DNA from: Elusimicrobiota bacterium
Lineage (GTDB): Bacteria > Elusimicrobiota > Elusimicrobia > UBA1565 > JACRDR01
Direction: 5' to 3'
Length of the DNA: 6,510 nt
Assembly: GCA_016207585.1 (NCBI GenBank)
Contig: JACQPI010000161.1
Span: forward strand, 1-6,510
In this document: positions 1 to 5,935 of the stretch, piece by piece
Numbering within the stretch: the stretch's first letter is position 1
How the letters are laid out: every line of letters begins with the position of its first letter
Notes under the pieces: generated by a model
Told to the model about the DNA's origin: nothing
The model's input: the letters and a program-made list of their open reading frames with translations, nothing else
Databases searched by the model: none
Made by a program: the position numbers and the translations under genes

Positions 1-633
1 GACCTGGAGAACGGCTACGTCTATTTCCCCAAGACCAAGAAGAAGGAGCCCGACCAAGTGTCGCTGCCGCCTCGGGCCTGCGAGCTGCTGTCCGTCTTGA
101 AACGGGGCGAGCATGGCGAGTTCGTGTTCCAATGCAAGGACGGCGGCCCGCGCAAGGACATCCGGTGGGTGTTCAAGCGGGTCCTGCGCCTGGCCGGGAT
201 CGAGGGTTTCCGGTTCCACGATCTGAGGCACACGGCCGTGTCGTACATGATGATGAACGGGATCGACTTGAAGACGATAGCGGAACTGGTGGGCCACACC
301 ACGGCCGAGATGGTGGACAAGCGCTACGGGCATCTCTCGCCGGACCACAAGCGGACGGCTACGCGCGTGTTCGGAGCTGCGATGGACAAGTTGTGCGGCT
401 ACGAAAGCCCTCACCCCGGCCCTCTCCCGCAAGCGGGAGAGGGAGGACTGGTGCGCGACGGAGTGGACACTTTTTGGACACTTCCGGCCAAGCGGTCTGT
501 TGACGCGGAAAGCATCCCCTCGGATTTGGCCGAGGAAATCAGTACAATAGTCGCATCGCGCCGGGGTAGCTCAACGGTAGAGCACCTGCTTCGTAAGCAG
601 GTTGTTGTGGGTTCGATCCCCATCCCCGGCTGA
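1..633 (+). CDS. Tyrosine recombinase (phage-type integrase), C-terminal part, 5' end outside window
   Basis: This is the catalytic C-terminal part of a site-specific tyrosine recombinase, which cuts and rejoins DNA through a 3'-phosphotyrosine intermediate. 210 codons are visible (frame 1, open at the left edge, TGA at 631-633). Residues 1-23 look like the beta-hairpin that follows the first catalytic Arg, with a lysine-rich turn (KTKKKEPDQV, residues 11-20). The HxxR motif is HDLR at 73-76, the second His is in GHTT (H99), and the nucleophile is Tyr109 in RYGHLSPDH. The first catalytic Arg must lie just left of the window. Family members usually end soon after this Tyr, but here about 100 more residues follow. 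They are encoded by a palindromic repeat (about residues 136-148), a segment with VDTFWT, and the whole tRNA-Thr gene (about residues 187-210). The tail is therefore probably not a conserved domain. The family call is secure. Whether the gene is active or a remnant, and where its true C terminus lay, cannot be told. Confidence 0.9.
   Translation, partial: DLENGYVYFPKTKKKEPDQVSLPPRACELLSVLKRGEHGEFVFQCKDGGPRKDIRWVFKRVLRLAGIEGFRFHDLRHTAVSYMMMNGIDLKTIAELVGHTTAEMVDKRYGHLSPDHKRTATRVFGAAMDKLCGYESPHPGPLPQAGEGGLVRDGVDTFWTLPAKRSVDAESIPSDLAEEISTIVASRRGSSTVEHLLRKQVVVGSIPIPG
408..443. repeat. Dispersed palindromic repeat (REP-like hairpin) inside the integrase tail
   Basis: The core at 420-443 is a perfect inverted repeat with 11-bp arms (CCCTCTCCCGC and GCGGGAGAGGG) around a two-base AA centre. 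It is preceded by CCCTCACCCCGG (408-419). I recognise this as a widespread intergenic palindrome of GC-rich bacterial genomes, often mistranslated as SPHPGPLPQAGEG, and the same peptide appears here at integrase residues 136-148. No T-run follows, so it is not a classic intrinsic terminator, though as RNA it could still protect or stop a 3' end. Only one copy lies in this window, so its dispersed nature rests on prior knowledge. Confidence 0.75.
464..483. repeat. Short tandem direct repeat, TGGACACTT twice
   Basis: The nonamer TGGACACTT occurs at 464-472 and again at 475-483, separated by TT, giving an 11-base period of about one helical turn. It sits between the palindromic repeat and the tRNA, in the tail of the integrase frame. 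It could be a binding site for a recombinase or accessory factor, or chance. The repeat is seen directly; no function is shown. Confidence 0.5.
543..548 (+). promoter_or_regulatory. Possible -10 box for the tRNA-Thr gene
   Basis: TACAAT matches the sigma-70 -10 consensus at five of six positions and lies 11 bases before the first tRNA base. That would put transcription start a few bases upstream of the mature 5' end, as is common for tRNA genes. No good -35 hexamer is found 16-18 bases upstream (the region reads TCGGAT). A TTGACG at 500-505 is much too far away (37-base gap). Treat as tentative. Confidence 0.3.
560..631 (+). tRNA. tRNA-Thr (anticodon CGU)
   Basis: A full cloverleaf can be folded by hand. 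The acceptor stem GCCGGGG (560-566) pairs with CCCCGGC (624-630). The D stem is GCTC/GAGC (569-572 with 580-583). The anticodon stem CCTGC/GCAGG (585-589 with 597-601) encloses the loop TTCGTAA, with anticodon CGT at 592-594. A five-base variable loop follows (602-606). The T stem GTGGG/CCCAT (607-611 with 619-623, one G-U pair) closes the loop TTCGATC. The anticodon reads ACG codons, so the tRNA carries threonine. The first pairs G1-C72 and C2-G71, and G35 and U36, agree with known bacterial threonyl-tRNA synthetase identity elements. The discriminator base is T631. CCA is not encoded and must be added by nucleotidyltransferase. The tRNA lies wholly within the upstream integrase reading frame. 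The next gene starts about 50 bases later with no terminator in between, so co-transcription is possible. Confidence 0.97.
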
Positions 634-683
634 TTTTCATTTCAAACGCGTCGCGCCCTTTGAGCGGCGCCTCACTCAACGGC

Positions 684-3281
684 ATGGCAAAAGGCAGAGA
701 AACCAGGGTCGATACGGCGATCTCCTCGCTCGATTCGATCACCCTTTGCCGCAAGACGATCTTCTGGTGGCTGCCGCTCCTCTACCTCCTCATCTCGAGC
801 GCCTTCTATCTGCGCACGTACGACTCGGCCCAGGTGAAGATCACGCTGGTGCAGATGGGAGGCGTGTGCCTGCTGGGGCTATGGATCAGCCGGCTTCTCG
901 AGGAGGGAAAACTCGCTTTTTCCAAGAGCGACATGGTGTGCCTGGCGCCCTTCCTGGCCTACATGGGTTATGGGATATTTTCGTTTGTCGTGGCTCCGTA
1001 CCATTGGTCCTCGACGGACTTCTTCATCCGGCGGACGATGTATATGTCGGTGGCGCTGATCGTCATCCAGGAGTTCGACGCGTCGGCGGTCGCGCGGATG
1101 ATCCGGCTGCTCATCTGGGCCGCTTGGGTCGCCGTCGGTTACGGCCTGTGGCAGTGGTTCGACCATGCGTTTTTTCCTACCGGGGTCGGGCGCGGGATCG
1201 ACCCTTTCGTGTGGCGGGGGGCCTTCGGCGACCGCGTCTTCTCGACCTACGGCAACCCCAACTTCCTGGGCGATTTTCTCGTGATCATGATCCCCGTCCT
1301 CGCGACCCAGTACGCCAAGCTCCGGAAGTTCAGGCTCCTTGTCCTTTCCACAGGGAACCTGTTCGTTTTGTTCTTGACCTACACCAAGGGGGCCTGGATC
1401 GGGGCGACGATCTCCGTCATCCTGCTGGGCGGGACATACCTTTACTTCTTCCGGAAGGAAACCCTTCGCCGTCACTGGATGCGGATCGCAGCCGCGATGG
1501 GAACGTTGGCGCTGATCACGTCGATCGCAATCGCCGTCAAACTTCGTTCCAGCTTCACCTCGGTCAACTTCCGCCTTTTCACGTGGGAGGCGACATGGGA
1601 GATGATCATGACCCATCCGCTGCGCGGCACCGGCATCGGGAGCTTCTGGGTCATTTATCCCGCGTTCCGCAGGCCCCCCATCTTTCATATCGAAGGGAAG
1701 CATAATACCGAGACGGACCACGCGGAGGACGAGTACCTGGAGGTCCTCTTCGATGAGGGAATCGTGGGCTTTGGAATATTCATCTGGCTGCTCTTGAGCA
1801 CCTTCGTGGTCGCATACCGCGCCCTCAGTCAGATGACCCGGGATTTGAAACCCGGAGATACGGGCCCTCCCAGGGCCTATGACCTCCTTGGAATCCTGAT
1901 CGCGTTCCAAGGTATGATGGCGCACAACTTCTTCGACGTCAGCATGCGCTTCGTGTCCTCGGGAGTCTACTTCGGGCTCCTCCCCGGGCTTATCGTCAAC
2001 CTATCGCGCGGCTCGGCGCTCAGCGAACTGCACGCCAAAAAAGGCGAGTTGGGCGCGGTCCCGGAGTCCGGGCCTACGTGGTGGGAAAACCTCTCTTCCT
2101 TCCTAATATGGCCGATGCGCTTGGCCGCTTGGGCCGGCATCGTCTATATGATTTCTTATTTGACCGGCTGGCCTCGCACGGGAAACATGTTAAGGGGTTT
2201 CGATGAGCTCCAGGGGCCGCTCTTTCGCCTCACCTACAACGGAGAGATCCTTCAGTGGCTCATCGCATGGCTCTGTTTCTCGGGTTGCGTGGTGGGGTTG
2301 GGGGTGGCGTTTCTTAGGATCGTCGCTCTGACGCGCAACCCGCTCGTCTGCTTGACGATCCTTCTCATGCTGCTCCCCTTGCGCATCGTCTGGGGCTTCT
2401 TTCGCGCCGACGTGTACCACAACATCGCGATCTTCTTCTCGAAGCAGCAGAACTGGGAGATGGCGGTCCGGCACTATATCAAGGTGGGGGAACTCAATCC
2501 GGCCTACATCATGTCCTTCTACTTCCGCGGCAACGTCTTCCTGGACCGTTTCAACATGACGAAGATTTATAATTCCAATTGGGGAGACAAGGACAACGTC
2601 CCGCGCGACGATTTCGAGCGGGCCTTGGACGCCTACAACGAGGTCCGGCGGCGCGCCCCCAATTACGTCCAGATGCACCATCAAGTCGGCGCGTTGTATA
2701 TGAAGTACGGTGAGTGGCTGATGCAGCAGGGTCGGGAGCCGGAGGCCCAGCGCGCGTGGGACATGGCCCTGGAACGGTTCTGGATGTACCGCAAAATCGA
2801 CCCTGTCTTCCCGCCGAACTACTACCGGATGGGACACATCTACATGATGCGAAAGCACTACGATAAGGCCGCCGAGACCTTCAAGGCGCTCGTCGAAGCG
2901 CATGAATGCCGCGTTGACCCGAGGCTCTCGTCGCGCCCGTGGGCGCGCAATACCCTCCTGGCCTACCAACAGCACGTCCAGGAGGGCGGCGCGTGGGTCC
3001 ACCGCCACCCGACGAGCGACGCCTATACGAATTTAGGCAATGCCTATTTCCTGCTGGGAAACCTTCCCGGTTCCGAGGAGGCCTATAAGAAGGCGTTGGT
3101 CCTGGATCCCAACAACGCCAACGCGAGGCGGAATCTGGAAGTCCTGTACGCGCGGGCGCGCGAATCCGGCCAGCTGCGGGCGATCCCGGGCTCCGGTCCC
3201 GCGGGACCGGGCGCGCCGCTACCTCCCGGCGCCCCGCAGACGGCGCCGCCGACTTTTGAGATAGTCCCTTCAAAGCATTGA
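684..3281 (+). CDS. O-antigen ligase/polymerase-like (Wzy_C superfamily) membrane protein with C-terminal TPR domain, paralogue 1
   Basis: An 865-residue inner-membrane protein of the O-antigen ligase/polymerase superfamily, whose members transfer or polymerise undecaprenyl-linked glycans at the periplasmic face. About five to six hydrophobic segments (27-43, 52-70, 86-104, 119-130, 138-158) precede the signature STYGNPNFLGDF (187-198). Then come TYTKGAWIG (232-240), HPLRGTGIGSFWVIYP (311-326) at the start of the large loop, DHAEDEYLEVLFDEG (345-359), and the last family helix around HNFFDVSMRF (414-423). Three further helices (472-494, 522-546, 553-573) lead into TPR repeats from about 577 to 822. 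The most canonical is 778-811 (SDAYTNLGNAYFLLG onward). One repeat is interrupted by a non-TPR insert (about 621-640), and the protein ends in a Pro/Gly/Ala-rich tail (833-858). The start is ATG 684; TTG 660 in frame is possible, and neither has a clear Shine-Dalgarno. Usual ligases are near 400-450 residues, so this is roughly double. Ligase, polymerase or protein oligosaccharyltransferase cannot be separated by sequence reading. Confidence 0.85.
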   Translation: MAKGRETRVDTAISSLDSITLCRKTIFWWLPLLYLLISSAFYLRTYDSAQVKITLVQMGGVCLLGLWISRLLEEGKLAFSKSDMVCLAPFLAYMGYGIFSFVVAPYHWSSTDFFIRRTMYMSVALIVIQEFDASAVARMIRLLIWAAWVAVGYGLWQWFDHAFFPTGVGRGIDPFVWRGAFGDRVFSTYGNPNFLGDFLVIMIPVLATQYAKLRKFRLLVLSTGNLFVLFLTYTKGAWIGATISVILLGGTYLYFFRKETLRRHWMRIAAAMGTLALITSIAIAVKLRSSFTSVNFRLFTWEATWEMIMTHPLRGTGIGSFWVIYPAFRRPPIFHIEGKHNTETDHAEDEYLEVLFDEGIVGFGIFIWLLLSTFVVAYRALSQMTRDLKPGDTGPPRAYDLLGILIAFQGMMAHNFFDVSMRFVSSGVYFGLLPGLIVNLSRGSALSELHAKKGELGAVPESGPTWWENLSSFLIWPMRLAAWAGIVYMISYLTGWPRTGNMLRGFDELQGPLFRLTYNGEILQWLIAWLCFSGCVVGLGVAFLRIVALTRNPLVCLTILLMLLPLRIVWGFFRADVYHNIAIFFSKQQNWEMAVRHYIKVGELNPAYIMSFYFRGNVFLDRFNMTKIYNSNWGDKDNVPRDDFERALDAYNEVRRRAPNYVQMHHQVGALYMKYGEWLMQQGREPEAQRAWDMALERFWMYRKIDPVFPPNYYRMGHIYMMRKHYDKAAETFKALVEAHECRVDPRLSSRPWARNTLLAYQQHVQEGGAWVHRHPTSDAYTNLGNAYFLLGNLPGSEEAYKKALVLDPNNANARRNLEVLYARARESGQLRAIPGSGPAGPGAPLPPGAPQTAPPTFEIVPSKH

Positions 3282-3283
3282 TG
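3279..3283 (+). promoter_or_regulatory. Stop-start overlap (TGATG), likely translational coupling
   Basis: The TGA stop of the first O-antigen-ligase-like gene (3279-3281) shares its last base with the ATG of the second (3281-3283). No purine-rich Shine-Dalgarno is visible in the 15 bases before the ATG. Re-initiation by ribosomes finishing the upstream gene is therefore the simplest way the second is translated, and would tie the amounts of the two proteins. The TTG at 3278-3280 is also in frame but less likely as the start. Confidence 0.6.
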
Positions 3284-5932
3284 GGGCCGCTCGCCAGATT
3301 CCTCCTGGTCGTCGGCCATTTCGTCTGTCCCCTGCTTTTTTTCACGGACCTGACGCGCAATCCCTATTTCACTCAAATCGCCCTATTGAATGTGTGCCTG
3401 CTAGGCGCGGCGCTCTTTACTCTGCTGCCTCACCTCAAGGAAAATACGCTTCGGCTGCCCAGCACTCCCGTCGACATCCCGTGGGCCGCTTGGCTGGCGG
3501 TCTGCCTGTTCTCGTGGGCCTGGGCCTACGGCCGCCACATCCCCTTTTTCCGGCCTTCGATCGCGGCGGAGGGAACCCGGGCCTTCGTCTTTACCTTCGT
3601 AAACGCGCTGCTTCCCTTTTATCTGGCGGCCGCGGTCGTGCGCGAGGCTCCTTCCTCCCCTGATATCCCGGCCGGCCGTTGGGCCGCCGCGACGCTCGGC
3701 TGGGGGCTGCTTTGGCTCGCCTTCTCGGTGCTGAGGTCCCCTGGGGGAATGCCGCTCCTGATTGCCTCCCACGTTTGGGACCCATTCGGGGCATTGGCGT
3801 GGGCCGCCGGCCTGGCGATTTTCGGGCGGCTGGCTTGGGGCGCCACGGCGCATCATTTCTGGCACTTGGCGCTGGCGGTCGGCTTTCTGGGCTCCGCTTA
3901 CGGAGTCTGCCAGTACTTCAACGCGGAGTTCCTTTGGCCCAAGGCGCTCAATCCCTACGGGGGGAGGTCCGTTTCGACCTTCGGCAACCCCAATTTCATG
4001 TCTTCCTACATGGTGATGCTCTTGCCGTTGGCGCTGGCTTACTACCTGCGGGCGAAGTCGAGCCTTGAACGCATCGTCTATTCGGCCGCCTTCTTGACGA
4101 TGGAAGCCTGTCTTCTGGCGAGCCTGACGCGTTCCTCGTGGATCGGGGCCGCCGCCGCGATCGCGTTTTTGTTCCTTTTCCGACAGGTTCGCGGAAGTCT
4201 TCGCCTCAACCGGGAGTGGCATGGCCTGTTGATCGCCGCGTCGGTCGCGATGCTCCTGTTTTGGCCTCAAAGCTCGGTGGGCGGCTATGCGCCGAGCGTC
4301 TACGGCCGTATCCAGGAATTGGGAGCCGTTCTGGATGCCAAAAGCGCGTCTCACTACAGCCCTCTCTATCAACGCTTCTTGATCTGGAGCTGCGCCTGGC
4401 TGATGGGGGGCGAAAACCCGTTGTGGGGCAAGGGCTGGGGGCTCTTCGAGCTGTTCTATCCGTTCTACCAGGGTCCCATTTTGAGCGGTTTCGAATTTTT
4501 TCGAGGAGTGAGAACCCATGCCAACAACGCCCATAACGAGGTGTTGGAAGTATGGGCGCAGACCGGGATTTTGGGCGTCGGCGTTCTTCTGTGGATGTGG
4601 CGCGCTTTTTTCGCGAGTTTTCTCCGCTGGATCGTTCCCTGGCAAGAGGGCCCTCTCGGTCCCGCCGAACTCGCCCACCCCAGGTTCACCCGGCCTCGGG
4701 AGGCGAAGCCGGAGCCGGGCGCCGTAAGCGCCTTCGACCCGGTTTGGATCGCCGCTGCGGCGGCCGGCGTGGTCGGGATGCTCGTGGACAATCTGTTGAA
4801 CGTCTCCCTGCATTTCGCGGTGCCCGCGTTCTTGTTCTGGTGGCAGGCGGGCTGCGTCATGGCGCGTCCGGTCCATTTGGAGGGGCGGTGGAGGGTGCTT
4901 CGTTTTCCCCGGCGCTGGGCGGCTCGTCTCGCCGGCCTTGCGGCCGTCGTCGGCTGCCTTTGGATCGGCTGGTGGTGGGTGAGGCTCTGGAACCGCGAGG
5001 TCCGCTACTTCCTCGGCTTCAAGCTGCTCAGGACCGGGCATCTGGCGCCGGCGCTCGACTTCCTGCACAGCGCCTACCGCTGGCACTCCCGGGAGGTGAA
5101 CACCAACTACGAGATGGGAAACGCCTACGCGCGCAGCGGGCTTTTCGACAAGGCTTCGTGGGCCTACCAAGAGGCCTTGCGGGCCAATGCGGGCTACGAC
5201 GAGATCTACTTCAACCTGGGGACGGTCATCCATCAAAAATTGGGCCGCCCCGAGGAGGCGCTGAAATATTACCGCGCGGCATTGGCGATCAACCCGCTCT
5301 CGGCCGAGGCCGCGACGAACCTGGCGGTCCTCTATTTGCAGAACGCGTCGAAATACGCCGCGGACGCGGAAGTCCTGCTGCGGCGCGCATCCCGGATATT
5401 CCCGAACCACGTGTTGTTCCGCAGCAACCTGGGTTACCTCTATAGCGTCACCGGCCGGCCGGGCCAGGCGATCGAAGCGTGGTCCGGCATCCTGCGCGAC
5501 CATCCGGATGAGCGCGCCGTGGAGCAAAACCTGCGCGATCTTGCCTCCCGGTCGGGCCTCCCGGTCCCCCCGATCCTCGCGCAGCTCGGAGCCTTTCGCG
5601 AACTGGAGGGGCGCATCGCCCGCCGCGACTATTCCGAGGCGACCTTGGCGTCGGCGCGCAAATTGTCGGCGGCTTTTCCGGAGAGCGTGAAGGTCGGGTT
5701 CTATCGGGGAAATCTTGAGCTCATGCACGGGCATCCCGAAAAATCGCTGGAACTATTGGAGCCCATCGCGCGGCTCGATTCCGCCAATCCAGTCGTTCAA
5801 AGAAATTTAGGGGAGGCTTATCTGCAACTGGGCCGGACCGAGCAAGCCAAGCGCGCCTTCCGGGCCGCGTTAACGGCGGACCCTTCGGACGACTCCTTAC
5901 GTCAGCGCATGGCTCAATTGGGCTTGGAGTAG
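3281..5932 (+). CDS. O-antigen ligase/polymerase-like (Wzy_C superfamily) membrane protein with C-terminal TPR array, paralogue 2
   Basis: An 883-residue inner-membrane protein with the same architecture as its upstream neighbour. The N terminus (PLLFFTDLTRNPYF, 17-30) resembles the conserved opening of many O-antigen ligase homologues. About seven hydrophobic segments come before VSTFGNPNFMSSYMVMLLP (231-249). These are followed by SLTRSSWIGA (281-290), NPLWGKGWGLFELFYPFY (379-396) opening the large loop, NNAHNEVLEVWAQTG (415-429) with the usual catalytic-loop His (H418), and VDNLLNVSLHF (502-512) in the last family helix. One extra helix (548-568) leads to TPRs at about 605-638, 640-673, 674-708 and 711-743, then after a less regular stretch 803-836 and 837-870. 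The hydrophobic part should handle undecaprenyl-linked glycan; the TPR arm probably binds a protein partner or acceptor. The two paralogues share motifs but little other sequence, so they diverged long ago. The start is ATG 3281, overlapping the previous stop. Substrate and exact reaction (ligase, polymerase or protein glycosylation) are unknown. Confidence 0.88.
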   Translation: MGPLARFLLVVGHFVCPLLFFTDLTRNPYFTQIALLNVCLLGAALFTLLPHLKENTLRLPSTPVDIPWAAWLAVCLFSWAWAYGRHIPFFRPSIAAEGTRAFVFTFVNALLPFYLAAAVVREAPSSPDIPAGRWAAATLGWGLLWLAFSVLRSPGGMPLLIASHVWDPFGALAWAAGLAIFGRLAWGATAHHFWHLALAVGFLGSAYGVCQYFNAEFLWPKALNPYGGRSVSTFGNPNFMSSYMVMLLPLALAYYLRAKSSLERIVYSAAFLTMEACLLASLTRSSWIGAAAAIAFLFLFRQVRGSLRLNREWHGLLIAASVAMLLFWPQSSVGGYAPSVYGRIQELGAVLDAKSASHYSPLYQRFLIWSCAWLMGGENPLWGKGWGLFELFYPFYQGPILSGFEFFRGVRTHANNAHNEVLEVWAQTGILGVGVLLWMWRAFFASFLRWIVPWQEGPLGPAELAHPRFTRPREAKPEPGAVSAFDPVWIAAAAAGVVGMLVDNLLNVSLHFAVPAFLFWWQAGCVMARPVHLEGRWRVLRFPRRWAARLAGLAAVVGCLWIGWWWVRLWNREVRYFLGFKLLRTGHLAPALDFLHSAYRWHSREVNTNYEMGNAYARSGLFDKASWAYQEALRANAGYDEIYFNLGTVIHQKLGRPEEALKYYRAALAINPLSAEAATNLAVLYLQNASKYAADAEVLLRRASRIFPNHVLFRSNLGYLYSVTGRPGQAIEAWSGILRDHPDERAVEQNLRDLASRSGLPVPPILAQLGAFRELEGRIARRDYSEATLASARKLSAAFPESVKVGFYRGNLELMHGHPEKSLELLEPIARLDSANPVVQRNLGEAYLQLGRTEQAKRAFRAALTADPSDDSLRQRMAQLGLE
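5926..5929 (+). promoter_or_regulatory. Shine-Dalgarno GGAG for the downstream glycosyltransferase gene
   Basis: GGAG lies six bases before the ATG at 5936, inside the last codons of the upstream gene. It supports this start and separate ribosome loading, unlike the preceding gene junction, which lacks such a site. Confidence 0.6.
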
Positions 5933-5935
5933 TTC

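Noticed and set aside
420..443. Palindrome as an intrinsic terminator for the integrase
   Set aside because: The hairpin is strong but is followed by AGGACTGG rather than a T-run, and the reading frame continues through it.
500..548. TTGACG (500-505) paired with TACAAT (543-548) as one promoter
   Set aside because: The 37-base spacing is far outside the 16-18 bases that sigma-70 promoters need.
653..670. Small GC hairpin (GCGCC/GGCGC, 8-base loop) between the tRNA and the first large gene
   Set aside because: There are only five pairs with a large loop and no T-run, so it is not a credible terminator and is likely chance in GC-rich sequence.
602..1705. A 367-codon plus-strand frame overlapping the tRNA and the first ligase-like gene
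   Set aside because: It is out of frame with the motif-bearing protein, begins inside the tRNA, and encodes an Arg/Pro/Gly-rich sequence with no recognisable domain, as expected of a shadow frame.
879..1925. A 348-codon minus-strand frame opposite the first ligase-like gene
   Set aside because: It is an antisense shadow with charged low-complexity composition and no domain.
3401..5734. A 777-codon open frame on the minus strand opposite the second ligase-like gene
   Set aside because: It lies wholly antisense to a well-supported gene, its product is an Arg/Pro/Gly/Gln-rich sequence with no recognisable domain or membrane pattern, and long antisense frames are expected from GC-rich codon use.
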